Shown here: piece by piece, positions 16,535 through 26,991 of the stretch
How positions within the stretch are numbered: position 1 is the stretch's first letter
Layout of the letters: every line of letters starts with the position of its first letter
Origin: DASUXY01 sp035301985
Lineage (GTDB): Bacteria > Bacillota > Bacilli > Bacillales > Amphibacillaceae
Direction of reading: 5' to 3'
Length of the DNA: 64,000 nt
Assembly (NCBI GenBank): GCA_035301985.1
Contig: DATGTE010000010.1
Coordinates: forward strand, 82,422-146,421
Position numbers and translations under genes: made by a program
Notes under the pieces: generated by a model
Told to the model about the DNA's origin: nothing
The model's database searches: none
The model's input: only the letters and a program-made list of their open reading frames with translations

Positions 16535-18511
16535 ATGCCGAAATGGAACAAAAAGAAACGAGCACTTGGCAGTCATTTATGGATTATTTATTCATTGTCT
16601 TTCATTTTGCTAAGTGTGATTTGGTATTATCAATGGATGCTAGGCTTATTGATGACGTTATTTTTAGCGGCATCAATTTACTATAGTATTCAAACGGAAA
16701 AAACAATCTCAGATGAAACGGAAAAATACATTACGACTTTGTCGCATCGTATTAAAAAGGTGGGCGAAGAAGCTTTATTGGAAATGCCCATTGGGATCAT
16801 CTTATATAGCGATGATTATCAAGTCGAGTGGGCAAATCCATACATGAACAAGTTCACTGAAGATGATACGATTGTCGGAAAGTCGCTTGATACCATTTCA
16901 GAGCAATTGATTCCGCTGATTAACGAAAACAAGGATGAAACATGGATTACGCTGGATGAACTTGTTTTTTTAGTAACCGTTAGAAGAGAAGAACGGCTTC
17001 TCTATTTAGTAGATCGGACGAAGCAACATGAAATTCAAACGATGTATCATAATAATCAAACGGTGCTAGCGATTATTTATTTAGATAATTACGAGGAAAT
17101 CACGCAAAACATTGATGACACTTCAAAGAGTCAGCTTAATTCAGAAGTGACATCTGTATTAAATAATTGGGCTCATGAACACGGTTTGTATTTAAAACGA
17201 ACGTCACAGGATCGCTTTTTAGCGGTTGGAACAAAAGGAATATTAGAGCAACTTGAACAACAGAAATTTAATATTTTGGATCAGGTGCGCGAACTGTATG
17301 TAGTCAAAAGTAATCCGATTACATTGAGCATTGGTGTTGGGGTAGGAAATGTTGAATTACCCGTTTTAGGCGAGCTTGCTCAGTCGAGTTTAGATTTAGC
17401 CCTCGGACGTGGTGGCGACCAAGTAACGATCAAGGATGAGACTGGGAAAGTCCGTTTTTTTGGAGGAAAAACGAATCCGATGGAAAAACGTACAAGAGTA
17501 CGAGCTCGAGTGATATCCCACGCTTTAAAAGAACTTGTTAAAGTGAGCCATAATGTTATTATTATGGGGCATAAGGCACCCGATATGGATGCCTTAGGTG
17601 CAGCTATTGGAATATTGAATATTGCTAAACGAAATGGTGCACAAGGGTATATCGTGTTTGACCCCGATGACATCGATACAGGTGTTTTTCGACTCGTCGA
17701 TGCGATTAAGAAAGAGGAAGAACTGTGGCAGCATTTCGTCGATCCAGAAACAGCGAATGAACTCATCACCAATCGCAGTTTATTAGTTGTTGTCGACACG
17801 CATCGTCCATCCATGGTAGCGGATGAACGATTGTTGAACAAAACGGAATATAAAGCTGTGATTGATCATCATCGACGTGGAGAAGATTTTATTGAGAATC
17901 CAACGCTCGTGTATATGGAACCATATGCTTCCTCAACATCAGAGCTTGTGACAGAACTGCTTGAGTATCAGCCGAAAAAAGGAAAGTTGAAAATGCTTGA
18001 AGCAACTGCATTACTGGCAGGAATTACCGTTGATACGAAGAGCTTTACGCTACGGACCGGTTCACGTACCTTTGATGCAGCATCTTATTTACGTGCTAGA
18101 GGAGCAGATACAATTTTAGTACAGAAGTTTTTAAAAGAAGATTTGGATTTATATTTACGACGGAGTAAATTAGTCGAACGTGCTGAAATTTACCGCAACG
18201 CCATTGCCATTACAAAAGCAGACCCTGGAGATATTTACGGACCTGTTTTGATTGCCCAGACTGCAGATACATTGTTAACGATTAGTGGTGTCAATGCATC
18301 ATTTGTCATTTCAGAGCGCGAAGATGGCAGAGTTGGAATAAGTGCACGTTCACTTGGGGAAATCAATGTTCAAGTCGTTATGGAGAAAATGAACGGTGGC
18401 GGACATTTGACAAATGCAGCAACGCAGTTAGAAGATATAACTATAGACGAGACCGTAACATGGTTAAAACATATACTTGATGAATATTATGAGGGGAGCG
18501 AATCGGAATGA
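16535..18511 (+). CDS. gdpP: Cyclic-di-AMP phosphodiesterase GdpP
   Basis: GdpP hydrolyses c-di-AMP to pApA and so affects potassium, osmotic and cell-wall homeostasis. The 658 residues show two N-terminal membrane segments, a degenerate haem/PAS domain (about 80-150), a degenerate GGDEF domain (about 170-300) and the catalytic DHH/DHHA1 unit. Within the last, GHKAPDMDALG begins at 345 and the DHH triad is at 444-446. The C-terminal GGGH motif is present. The stop overlaps the rplI start (ATGA). Confidence 0.96.
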   Translation: MPKWNKKKRALGSHLWIIYSLSFILLSVIWYYQWMLGLLMTLFLAASIYYSIQTEKTISDETEKYITTLSHRIKKVGEEALLEMPIGIILYSDDYQVEWANPYMNKFTEDDTIVGKSLDTISEQLIPLINENKDETWITLDELVFLVTVRREERLLYLVDRTKQHEIQTMYHNNQTVLAIIYLDNYEEITQNIDDTSKSQLNSEVTSVLNNWAHEHGLYLKRTSQDRFLAVGTKGILEQLEQQKFNILDQVRELYVVKSNPITLSIGVGVGNVELPVLGELAQSSLDLALGRGGDQVTIKDETGKVRFFGGKTNPMEKRTRVRARVISHALKELVKVSHNVIIMGHKAPDMDALGAAIGILNIAKRNGAQGYIVFDPDDIDTGVFRLVDAIKKEEELWQHFVDPETANELITNRSLLVVVDTHRPSMVADERLLNKTEYKAVIDHHRRGEDFIENPTLVYMEPYASSTSELVTELLEYQPKKGKLKMLEATALLAGITVDTKSFTLRTGSRTFDAASYLRARGADTILVQKFLKEDLDLYLRRSKLVERAEIYRNAIAITKADPGDIYGPVLIAQTADTLLTISGVNASFVISEREDGRVGISARSLGEINVQVVMEKMNGGGHLTNAATQLEDITIDETVTWLKHILDEYYEGSESE

Positions 18512-18954
18512 AAGTGATTTTTATTGAAGACGTCAAAGGAAAAGGCAAAAAAGGTGAAGTGAAAAAAGTCTCGCTCGGATATGCTCGTAACTATTTATTC
18601 AAAAACAAGTTGGCCATTGAAGCAACACCAGGAAATTTGAAAGCTTTGAAAAAACAACAGGAAAAAAAACAACAGAAGAAAGAAGCACAAAAAGAAGAAG
18701 CAGTGAAACTGAAAGAAGCTTTGAGTAAATTAACCGTTGAAATCAAAGCAAAAGCCGGAGAGGGCGGTCGCTTGTTTGGATCCATCACGAATAAACAAAT
18801 TGCCGATGTATTGAAAAAAGAACATGGTTATAAAATTGATCGTCGTAAGATTGAATTGGATCAGCCTATTCGTTCACTAGGACATACAGTTGTTCCTGTA
18901 AAACTTCATCCTGAAGTATCAGGAAGTGTTAAAGTACATGTCATTGAGCAATAA
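18508..18954 (+). CDS. rplI: 50S ribosomal protein L9
   Basis: A 148-residue L9 with the MKVIFIEDVKGKGKKGEVK N-domain, a long lysine/glutamine-rich connecting helix and the GGRLFGS C-domain. It overlaps gdpP by 4 bases and is followed closely by the replicative helicase gene. Confidence 0.97.
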   Translation: MKVIFIEDVKGKGKKGEVKKVSLGYARNYLFKNKLAIEATPGNLKALKKQQEKKQQKKEAQKEEAVKLKEALSKLTVEIKAKAGEGGRLFGSITNKQIADVLKKEHGYKIDRRKIELDQPIRSLGHTVVPVKLHPEVSGSVKVHVIEQ

Positions 18955-18996
18955 TCAATGGATGAAAAAATGTCTCTCGGATAGGAGGAAACAAAG

Positions 18997-20370
18997 ATGA
19001 ATGATGGATGGAAAGATCGCATCCCTCCACACAACATAGAAGCAGAACAAGCTGTTATCGGGGCCATCTTTCTTGAACCAGAGGCATTTTCTACAGCATC
19101 CGAATTATTAGTTCCTGAGGACTTTTATCGCGCAGCACATCAGCGAATTTTCGAAACGATGATGCGACTTTCTGACCGAGGAGAAGCGATTGATGTCATC
19201 ACTGTGACCTCTGATTTAAATGACCGAAAACAATTAGAAGAAGCCGGTGGAGCTTCTTATCTTACTGAAGTGGCTGGGAGTGTTCCAACGGCTGCGAATA
19301 TCGAGTATTATAGCGAAATCGTTGAGGAAAAATCGTTGCTACGACGTCTGATTCGTGCGGCGACAGATATTGTAACGACGACTTATGCACGAGAAGATGA
19401 AGTGGAAGATGTCCTCAATGAAGCAGAGAAAGCTATTTTAGAGGTTTCTGGACAGAAAAATAGCGGGGCCTTTAAACCGATCAAAGATGTATTAATCGAT
19501 GTGTATGATCAGATTGAACAATTGCATCAAAATAATGATGATGTAACTGGAATTGCTACGGGCTATCGTGATTTGGATCGGATTACGTCAGGTTTCCAAC
19601 GCAATGATTTAATCATTATCGCTGCTCGTCCTTCCGTAGGGAAAACAGCCTTTGCATTGAATATTGCCCAAAATGTTGCAGTTAATACGGATGAGAATGT
19701 GGCCATTTTTAGCTTGGAGATGGGAGCCGAACAGCTCGTCCAACGCATGCTCTGTGCTGAAGGAAATATTGATTCCCAACGCTTACGAAATGGTAGATTA
19801 GAAGCAGATGATTGGGGTAAATTAACGATGGCGATGGGGAGTCTATCCAATGCGGGGATTTATATAGATGATACACCTGGTATTCGCGTGAGTGAAATTC
19901 GCTCGAAATGTCGAAGATTAAAGCAAGAACATGGCCTCGGAATGATTTTCATCGACTACTTACAGCTCATTCAAGGAAATGTCCGTTCAAATGAAAACCG
20001 ACAGCAAGAAGTTTCCGAGATTTCAAGATCATTAAAAGCCTTGGCTCGTGAGTTGAACGTTCCACTGATTGCGTTATCGCAACTGTCACGTGGGGTCGAG
20101 CAGCGCCAAGATAAACGCCCGATGATGTCCGATTTACGAGAGTCGGGAAGTATTGAGCAGGATGCGGATATTGTTGGATTTTTATACCGTGATGACTATT
20201 ATGATTCGGAGTCGGAACAGCAAAATATTATTGAAATTATTATCTCCAAACAACGTAATGGCCCGACCGGTACAGTAGAACTTGCTTTTGTCAAAGAATA
20301 TAATAAGTTTGTTGATTTAGACCATCGGTATGATACGAGCGATATTCCACCCGAATCGGTCCCCATGTAA
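18997..20370 (+). CDS. dnaC: Replicative DNA helicase (DnaB type, called DnaC in Bacillus)
   Basis: The hexameric helicase that unwinds DNA at the fork. The 457 residues contain the N-terminal primase-interaction domain and the RecA-like core, with Walker A ARPSVGKT at 210-217 and the DYLQL motif. No intein is present. It is the last gene of the yybS-gdpP-rplI-dnaC group and a terminator follows. Confidence 0.97.
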   Translation: MNDGWKDRIPPHNIEAEQAVIGAIFLEPEAFSTASELLVPEDFYRAAHQRIFETMMRLSDRGEAIDVITVTSDLNDRKQLEEAGGASYLTEVAGSVPTAANIEYYSEIVEEKSLLRRLIRAATDIVTTTYAREDEVEDVLNEAEKAILEVSGQKNSGAFKPIKDVLIDVYDQIEQLHQNNDDVTGIATGYRDLDRITSGFQRNDLIIIAARPSVGKTAFALNIAQNVAVNTDENVAIFSLEMGAEQLVQRMLCAEGNIDSQRLRNGRLEADDWGKLTMAMGSLSNAGIYIDDTPGIRVSEIRSKCRRLKQEHGLGMIFIDYLQLIQGNVRSNENRQQEVSEISRSLKALARELNVPLIALSQLSRGVEQRQDKRPMMSDLRESGSIEQDADIVGFLYRDDYYDSESEQQNIIEIIISKQRNGPTGTVELAFVKEYNKFVDLDHRYDTSDIPPESVPM

Positions 20371-20382
20371 ATGAACATCCTG

Positions 20383-20412
20383 AATCAGCCTTGGTTGTAA
20401 GGCTGATTTTTT
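20383..20412 (+). terminator. Intrinsic terminator after dnaC
   Basis: A perfect 10-bp stem, AATCAGCCTT with AAGGCTGATT, around a 6-base loop and running into T. Confidence 0.9.
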
Positions 20413-20492
20413 GTCGGTCTATATTCGGTCAAAAATTAATTTTTAAGTAAATAACGTATTAAATACACCCATTATTTACCATAAATTGCATA

Positions 20493-20536
20493 AAATCCGA
20501 ACATTCATGAAGGATAATGTTTTGTTGTTCGTATTT
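20493..20536. promoter_or_regulatory. PurR operator (paired PurBoxes) of purA
   Basis: AAATCCGAACATT (20493-20505) and, inverted, AAATACGAACAAC (20536-20524 on the other strand) match the PurBox core CGAAC with AT-rich flanks. They face each other with an 18-base gap and end just before the purA -35 box, as expected for PurR control of purine genes in Bacillus. Confidence 0.75.
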
Positions 20537-20539
20537 TCA

Positions 20540-20568
20540 TTGACTCACCTGTAGATTATTGATAAAAT
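20540..20568 (+). promoter_or_regulatory. SigA-type promoter of purA
   Basis: TTGACT (20540-20545), a 17-base spacer and TAAAAT (20563-20568), directly downstream of the PurBox pair. Confidence 0.8.
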
Positions 20569-20623
20569 TGCACTGTGTTACATTGATGAATATAGTAGTG
20601 TTAAAAATATATGGAGGTGCACC

Positions 20624-21913
20624 ATGTCCTCAGTAGTAGTAGTAGGAACGCAGTGGGGCGATGAAGGAAAAGGGAAGATTACGGATTTTTTATCAAAAGA
20701 TGCAGAAGTTGTTGCACGATACCAAGGTGGTAACAATGCAGGTCACACGATTGTTTTTGATGGTGTGACATATAAGCTTCATCTCATCCCATCAGGAGTT
20801 TTCTTTGATGATAAAACATGTGTCCTTGGAAACGGAATGGTCATTGATCCGAAAGCATTTGTAGAAGAAATTGCATATTTACATGAACACGAGATTTCGA
20901 CGGATAATTTAAAGATTAGCAATCGAGCACATATTATTTTGCCATATCATATCAAATTAGATATTCTTCAGGAAGAAGAAAAAGGCATCCATAAAATTGG
21001 TACAACGAAAAAGGGCATTGGACCTGCATATATGGACAAGTCCGCAAGATGTGGGATTCGAGTGGCGGATTTATTAGATAAAGACGTGTTCCGTGCGAAA
21101 TTGGAACAAAACTTAAAAGAAAAAAATCAGTTGTTTGAAAAAGTATATGGAGTCGACCCAATCCATGTTGATGATATTTTAGATGAATATTATGAATACG
21201 GTCAACAGATGAAGCAGTATGTCTGTGACACATCTGTTGTTTTAAACAATGCACTTGACAGGGGACGTCGTGTTCTGTTCGAGGGAGCACAAGGTGTTAT
21301 GCTGGATATTGACCAAGGAACGTACCCATTTGTCACGTCGTCTAACCCGATTGCAGGAGGAGTGACCATCGGGTCAGGAGTTGGGCCAACTAAAATCAAA
21401 AATGTCGTCGGTGTTACGAAAGCGTATACGACACGAGTAGGGGATGGACCATTTCCTACAGAGCTTAAAGATGAAGTTGGTGACCAAATCCGTGAAGTAG
21501 GACGTGAATATGGAACGACTACGGGTCGTCCGCGCCGCGTCGGTTGGTTCGACAGCGTCGTCGTCCGACATGCCAAACGGGTAAGTGGAATTACGGATTT
21601 ATCTTTAAATTCACTTGATGTTTTAACGGGAATTGAAACATTGAAAATTTGTGTTTCATATCGTTATAAAGGCGAAATCATCAATGAATTTCCAGCGAGT
21701 TTGGATGTGCTAGCGGAGTGTGAGCCTGTTTATGAGGAGATGCCAGGTTGGACAGAAGACATTACACATGTCAAAAGTCTTCATGACTTGCCTGATAATG
21801 CTCGTCATTATTTAGAGCGCGTATCTCAATTAACGGAAATTCCGTTATCCATTTTTTCAGTTGGACCGGATCGAACACAAACAAATGTCGTACGAAATGT
21901 ATACCGTTCATAA
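20624..21913 (+). CDS. purA: Adenylosuccinate synthetase PurA
   Basis: PurA joins aspartate to IMP using GTP, the first step from IMP to AMP. The 429-residue protein has the GTP loop QWGDEGKGK near 10-18 and NNAGHT near 38-43. It also carries the GTTKKGIGPAY and GRPRRVGWFD motifs and a complete C-terminus. It is a single-gene unit between two terminators with its own PurR-type operator. Confidence 0.97.
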   Translation: MSSVVVVGTQWGDEGKGKITDFLSKDAEVVARYQGGNNAGHTIVFDGVTYKLHLIPSGVFFDDKTCVLGNGMVIDPKAFVEEIAYLHEHEISTDNLKISNRAHIILPYHIKLDILQEEEKGIHKIGTTKKGIGPAYMDKSARCGIRVADLLDKDVFRAKLEQNLKEKNQLFEKVYGVDPIHVDDILDEYYEYGQQMKQYVCDTSVVLNNALDRGRRVLFEGAQGVMLDIDQGTYPFVTSSNPIAGGVTIGSGVGPTKIKNVVGVTKAYTTRVGDGPFPTELKDEVGDQIREVGREYGTTTGRPRRVGWFDSVVVRHAKRVSGITDLSLNSLDVLTGIETLKICVSYRYKGEIINEFPASLDVLAECEPVYEEMPGWTEDITHVKSLHDLPDNARHYLERVSQLTEIPLSIFSVGPDRTQTNVVRNVYRS

Positions 21914-21927
21914 TTGATTCTCTAAAG

Positions 21928-21988
21928 AAAGGAAAATAGCTATCTGATTACACGATTGTGTGTAGGAAGGTAGCTATTTTCCTTTTTT
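21928..21988 (+). terminator. Intrinsic terminator after purA
   Basis: AAAGGAAAATAGCTA pairs perfectly with TAGCTATTTTCCTTT and continues in T. The long loop of about 28 bases is partly self-complementary. Confidence 0.85.
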
Positions 21989-22201
21989 AAGAAGTTCATC
22001 GTTGAGGGATTTCTAAATTGACTAAGTGAACAGAGCTTTTCATCGGCTTAAATATTTTGTCGTTACAAAATGTGATTGATAGGTAAGACATTTTCTATAA
22101 AGTACGATAAACTAAGGGAGAAGGATTTTTTATTTTGTGAAAAAATATAATGACGTATAGATGTTATAATAGATATTTAATATGAAAGGGATGTGACGAT
22201 A

Positions 22202-22906
22202 GTGGCACAAAAAATTTTAGTTGTTGATGATGAAAAACCAATTGCAGATATATTGAAATTTAATTTAGAAAAAGAAGGATATGATGTCGTTTGTGCTCAT
22301 GATGGAGATGAGGCAGTCGATCTTGCTGAAAAAGAAGATCCAGATCTTATTTTACTGGACGTGATGCTTCCGAATAAAGACGGAAATGAAGTATGTCGAG
22401 AAATACGTAAAACACAAACGATGCCGATTATTATGCTGACTGCTAAAGACTCAGAAATTGATAAAGTGTTAGGGCTTGAACTCGGTGCAGATGACTATGT
22501 CACGAAGCCTTTTAGTAATCGGGAGCTCATCGCTCGGGTAAAGGCGAACTTACGGCGACAAAAACAAGTGGCAGACGATACGGTCAAAGCAACAAAAGAT
22601 ATTGAAATTGGAAGTTTAACGGTTCATCCAGATGCTTATACGATTACGAAACATGGTGAGGAAGTAGAGCTTACTCACCGTGAATTTGAATTGTTACATT
22701 ATTTAGCCCGCCATATTGGCCAAGTGATGACTCGAGAACATTTATTGGAAACGGTGTGGGGATATGATTACTTCGGTGATGTCCGTACGGTTGATGTGAC
22801 AGTGAGAAGATTACGTGAAAAAATCGAAGAGAATCCGAGTAACCCTATGTGGATCATCACCCGTAGAGGGGTAGGATACTTTTTAAGAAATCCTGAGCAG
22901 GAGTAG
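22202..22906 (+). CDS. walR: Response regulator WalR (YycF)
   Basis: WalR is the essential OmpR-type regulator of cell-wall hydrolase genes. The 234-residue protein has a receiver domain with phospho-acceptor D53 in LLDVM and a C-terminal winged helix ending in GVGYFLR. The GTG at 22202 gives the usual N-terminus (KILVVDDE), with an AAAGGG site upstream. An in-frame GTG at 22193 lies too close to that site. It heads the walRKHIJ-htrC group. Confidence 0.96.
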   Translation: MAQKILVVDDEKPIADILKFNLEKEGYDVVCAHDGDEAVDLAEKEDPDLILLDVMLPNKDGNEVCREIRKTQTMPIIMLTAKDSEIDKVLGLELGADDYVTKPFSNRELIARVKANLRRQKQVADDTVKATKDIEIGSLTVHPDAYTITKHGEEVELTHREFELLHYLARHIGQVMTREHLLETVWGYDYFGDVRTVDVTVRRLREKIEENPSNPMWIITRRGVGYFLRNPEQE

Positions 22907-22911
22907 GTTTT

Positions 22912-24765
22912 ATGCGTAAAGTAGGGTTTTTTCGTTCGATACAGTTGAAGTTTATCATTATTTATATCCTTTTATTAATGATTGCTATTCAAGTGACAGG
23001 TTCTTATTTTGCAACGCAATTAGAAAACAATTTGCTCGATAATTTTATGGAAGTGATTGATGACCGTTCGGATCTTTTAAGTTACAATTTAGAACAAACG
23101 TTAAATAAAGATCGGTCGGACGAACCTTCGGATACTACGTTGGAGCAAGAAGTTCAAATGATTTTAGAAACAGGTAGTACAGAAGATATAACCAATTTAG
23201 AAGTTGTTAATATGCAAGGTCGTGTATTAGGTGTAATCGGGGCAAATGAAACGTCTAGTCATGATATTATCGGGAAAAAAACAACAAAAGATGCAATCCA
23301 AAAAGCCCTATTATTAGGAACGGTACAAGAAAATACATTATTAGATTCGAAAACGCGTGATCGATTGTATGTCAAGACAGTTCCTCTTTTTGAGCAGGAC
23401 AACAAAGATAGTGTCATCGGTGTCATCTATTTAGAAGCCTCTATGGAAGGGGTGTATGGTGAACTGCAAAATATCAATGGAATTTTTTTCAAAGGTTCCA
23501 TGTTTGCGATTTTTGTTTCTGCGCTTTTAGGTATTTTGGTTGCTCGAACCATTACAAAACCGATTAAAGAAATGCGGGGACAAGCTCAAAAGATGGCAAC
23601 AGGTGACTTTTCTCAAAAAGTTAATGTGTACAGTTCCGATGAAATTGGCCAACTTGCGGGCACATTTAATGATATGAATGATCGCTTGCAATATTCATAC
23701 GCTGCAATTGAAAAAGAACAACGAAAACTCAGTTCGATTTTGGCGAACATGTCGGATGGGGTCATTGCCTCCGATGAGAGTGGTCGGGTTACGTTGATGA
23801 ATGATGCGGCTGGAAAGTTACTCGGTCACAACCCTGAAGACTGCTTGGGAGACGACATTCTTGATCTGTTACATTTAGATGAAAAGCTCATTGATCTAAC
23901 TGATTTACCAGAGAGTGGATCAATGATTCTTGACTTTAGTGACGACGATATATTTTTAATTCAAGCGAACTTTTCGGTCGTTGTTGACGATGATGATCAA
24001 GTAACTGGAACCATCACAGTCATCAATGATGTTACAGAACAAGAAAAGCTTGAACGTGAACGTCGTGAATTCGTATCGAACGTTTCTCATGAGTTGAGAA
24101 CACCACTAACGACAATGCGCAGTTATATTGAAACATTGACAGAGGGTGCGTGGAAAAATGAGCAAATTGCACCTAAGTTTTTGAAGGTCGCACAAAATGA
24201 AACAGAGCGCATGATTCGTATGGTGAATGACCTGCTACAACTTTCCAAAATGGATAACAAAGATTATATGTTGCACAGGGAACGAATTGAATTTATTGAC
24301 TATTTCCACCAGATTATCGATCGCTTTGATATGAATCGACCGCGACATATTACGTTGAAAAGAGATTTGCCTAAGGAAAAATACGTTGTCTGGATTGATC
24401 AAGATAAAATGACGCAAGTGCTGGATAACATTCTTTCTAATGCGATTAAATATTCACCAGATGGGGGAACGATTACATGCCGTGTCGTTAAGAAAAACCA
24501 TCAATTGCTCGTCAGTGTTGCTGATGAAGGAATGGGAATTTCCTATGAACGGCTTGAGAAAATATTTGAACGTTTTTATCGTGCCGATAAATCAAGAACT
24601 CGAGAACTTGGTGGTACCGGTCTAGGATTAGCGATTTCAAAAGAGCTTGTAGAGGCTCACCAAGGGAAGATATGGGCTACAAGTCGCGAAGGAAAAGGAA
24701 CGACTATTTTCTTCACACTCCCGCTCATGAGCAAGAAGCGGAGGGAGCATAATCATGAAGTTTGA
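22912..24765 (+). CDS. walK: Sensor histidine kinase WalK (YycG)
   Basis: The WalR kinase, which senses cell-wall state at the septum. The 617 residues hold a transmembrane segment (about 12-32), an extracellular domain (about 33-182), a second transmembrane segment (about 185-205), HAMP, PAS and HisKA domains with phospho-accepting H393 in VSHELRTP, and HATPase_c with GTGLGLAI. It starts 5 bases after walR. The 3' end overlaps walH by 11 bases. Confidence 0.96.
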   Translation: MRKVGFFRSIQLKFIIIYILLLMIAIQVTGSYFATQLENNLLDNFMEVIDDRSDLLSYNLEQTLNKDRSDEPSDTTLEQEVQMILETGSTEDITNLEVVNMQGRVLGVIGANETSSHDIIGKKTTKDAIQKALLLGTVQENTLLDSKTRDRLYVKTVPLFEQDNKDSVIGVIYLEASMEGVYGELQNINGIFFKGSMFAIFVSALLGILVARTITKPIKEMRGQAQKMATGDFSQKVNVYSSDEIGQLAGTFNDMNDRLQYSYAAIEKEQRKLSSILANMSDGVIASDESGRVTLMNDAAGKLLGHNPEDCLGDDILDLLHLDEKLIDLTDLPESGSMILDFSDDDIFLIQANFSVVVDDDDQVTGTITVINDVTEQEKLERERREFVSNVSHELRTPLTTMRSYIETLTEGAWKNEQIAPKFLKVAQNETERMIRMVNDLLQLSKMDNKDYMLHRERIEFIDYFHQIIDRFDMNRPRHITLKRDLPKEKYVVWIDQDKMTQVLDNILSNAIKYSPDGGTITCRVVKKNHQLLVSVADEGMGISYERLEKIFERFYRADKSRTRELGGTGLGLAISKELVEAHQGKIWATSREGKGTTIFFTLPLMSKKRREHNHEV

Positions 24766-26059
24766 AGTCATCAAGACGTATGTGTTAGTCATATTAGTAG
24801 GGTTAAGTTTAATACTGTCATATAGCATTTGGAACTATCAGCCAAATTATGAACTGTTATCCGATACTGATTATTTGGATGAGATCGATATTGGTGGAAA
24901 AGAACAATCGAAAAAAGATGTCATCAAACCAACCTCGATTATTTTTAAAAATGCAGGCCAATATTATGGTTTTACTAATCCGACAGCAGACCACTCATTG
25001 TTTAAGGATATGCAATCATGGATGATGTACAATTTCCAAACGAGCGAGATCAATCACAAACAAAATCATGATTATGAAGTGGAAATTATTTTCCCAGATG
25101 CGTTACCCATGGAGATTCTTCCCGATTTATTTACTTTACCTGAAGAAGTAGAATTGCCGAGCTGGTCGTTCCAACGCTTATATGTCACATTTGATACGAA
25201 GCAGGCAGTATTGAACGTACAATTTATATCAATGGATGGCAGGTATCAAGCGACAGCTCTCATTAATGATACCTCCAAATATGATCTGCTATGGAAACAT
25301 GTGACGAATCAGAATGAATTGAGCGAATACATCGTGTTCAATGAACAACATACACCTATTTACCTACCAAAAGATGAGATAAAGATGATTCAACGTTCCT
25401 TTACAACTGAATCGATTGACTCAAATAAGCTTGTCAATGCTTTATTCAGCAATCCATCCTCGGTACGAGCAAATATCTCAGGAGCTGAAGAAGCCTATTA
25501 TACAGATGGACAACGGCAAATGCGCGTATATAGCAACCGCAAAATTATGGAGTTTGTGAATCCATATGAAACAGCATATGATCCAATGGATGCGGTTGAT
25601 TTATTAACCCGGAGTACGATGAATCTTAATGAATACAAGGGATGGACGAACGATTTTTACTTAGATTCAGTTGATACGACGATGAATAAAATTTGTTTTC
25701 GGATGAATTATGAGAATATCCCGGTATACAATCAAAATCATGGAACGGTTATCGAGCAGGAGTGGCGTAATCAAGAGCTGTTTAAATATATCCGACCATT
25801 ATTTATGATTAAAGATTCCCTCGGTAGCAATGAAATCACTTTAGAATCTGGGATGGACGTGATGAGGTTTTTGGAAAACAGTCCGAATTACGAACTGGAA
25901 AATATAGAAGATGTGCAAATGGGCTATCAATTATCCTTTCAAGACAACTCCTTAAATGTTGTGACATTGAAACCGGCCTGGTTCGTAAAATATATGAATA
26001 CATGGCAAGAGATCAATATGGAAGATCCTGTACATGATGATGAAAAAGGGGTGAGCTGA
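24755..26059 (+). CDS. walH: WalRK regulator WalH (YycH)
   Basis: A 434-residue membrane-anchored protein with one N-terminal transmembrane helix (about 7-25) and a large extracytoplasmic region. In B. subtilis WalH and WalI form a membrane complex with WalK and reduce its activity. Sequence similarity in this family is weak, so the call rests on size, topology and operon position. Confidence 0.9.
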   Translation: MKFEVIKTYVLVILVGLSLILSYSIWNYQPNYELLSDTDYLDEIDIGGKEQSKKDVIKPTSIIFKNAGQYYGFTNPTADHSLFKDMQSWMMYNFQTSEINHKQNHDYEVEIIFPDALPMEILPDLFTLPEEVELPSWSFQRLYVTFDTKQAVLNVQFISMDGRYQATALINDTSKYDLLWKHVTNQNELSEYIVFNEQHTPIYLPKDEIKMIQRSFTTESIDSNKLVNALFSNPSSVRANISGAEEAYYTDGQRQMRVYSNRKIMEFVNPYETAYDPMDAVDLLTRSTMNLNEYKGWTNDFYLDSVDTTMNKICFRMNYENIPVYNQNHGTVIEQEWRNQELFKYIRPLFMIKDSLGSNEITLESGMDVMRFLENSPNYELENIEDVQMGYQLSFQDNSLNVVTLKPAWFVKYMNTWQEINMEDPVHDDEKGVS

Positions 26060-26061
26060 GG

Positions 26062-26991
26062 ATGCAATGGAGTCGGATTAAAACGTTATTTATCCTCTGC
26101 TTTCTCGTCCTTGATATATACTTATTATTCATCTTTCTTGATAAGCAAAAGGAAGCGGATATCGCAATCCTTGAACGTCCAGATATGACGATTGAAAATC
26201 AATTGGAAGCGGAGAACATTAAAGTCGGCAAATTACCAGAAGAGCAACCGGATGAATCCTTTTTATCGGTAAAACAAAAGGAATTTACAGATAGTGAGAT
26301 TCAAAAGTTAGAGAAAAAGGATCACCAACAACTATCGGTTATTAATGATACATTGATTTTTTCACAATTCGACGATCCAATCGCTGTTCCCGATAAGGCA
26401 AAGTCAGAAACGATTACCGAACTGATCAAAGATCAAGTCTTACATCCCGAAGAATATGTGTTTTGGGATTGGAACAAGGAATTCAATGTCATTCTCTTTT
26501 TTCAGAAAAAGAATGACCGACCGATTTATTTTAATCAAAATGGAATGATTCTTTTCTTTCTTAATGATGATAATGAAATTGTTTCCTACACACAGACGAT
26601 GCTTGGGGAACAAGAAGATCGCGATGATAAAAAATCAATTATTAAACCGATTAAAGCCATTGAAACATTGTATCGTTGGAGCCAGTTGAATGAAGGTGAA
26701 CAAGTGACGAGTATGAATATGGGTTATCATACGATTGTTCCACTTCCTGACGGGGTACAAGTGTTTGTTCCGACGTGGAAAGTAACCGTTAATGATGAAC
26801 GAAATTATTTTGTCAATGCCATTGAAGGGTTTATTTTTTGGGGGAAAGACGAAGATTTCTTAGAGGAAACGATGGAAGAATATAGCGAAAAAGTACGTTC
26901 CTCGGAAAGCGAAAGTGAATTACGAGAAGACTTTTTACGACAACTAAACAAAAAACTAGATATGAGTAATCAACGAGGTGACAAAGAGTGA
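26062..26991 (+). CDS. walI: WalRK regulator WalI (YycI)
   Basis: A 309-residue protein with an N-terminal transmembrane helix (about 7-25) and an extracytoplasmic YycI domain, including the conserved QKKNDRPIYFNQNG segment. It starts 2 bases after walH and overlaps walJ (GTGA). Confidence 0.9.
   Translation: MQWSRIKTLFILCFLVLDIYLLFIFLDKQKEADIAILERPDMTIENQLEAENIKVGKLPEEQPDESFLSVKQKEFTDSEIQKLEKKDHQQLSVINDTLIFSQFDDPIAVPDKAKSETITELIKDQVLHPEEYVFWDWNKEFNVILFFQKKNDRPIYFNQNGMILFFLNDDNEIVSYTQTMLGEQEDRDDKKSIIKPIKAIETLYRWSQLNEGEQVTSMNMGYHTIVPLPDGVQVFVPTWKVTVNDERNYFVNAIEGFIFWGKDEDFLEETMEEYSEKVRSSESESELREDFLRQLNKKLDMSNQRGDKE

Noticed and set aside
16535..18511. GGDEF domain of GdpP as an active diguanylate cyclase
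   Set aside because: The signature GGDEF residues are not present (a RGGDQV-like stretch instead), as is usual for GdpP.
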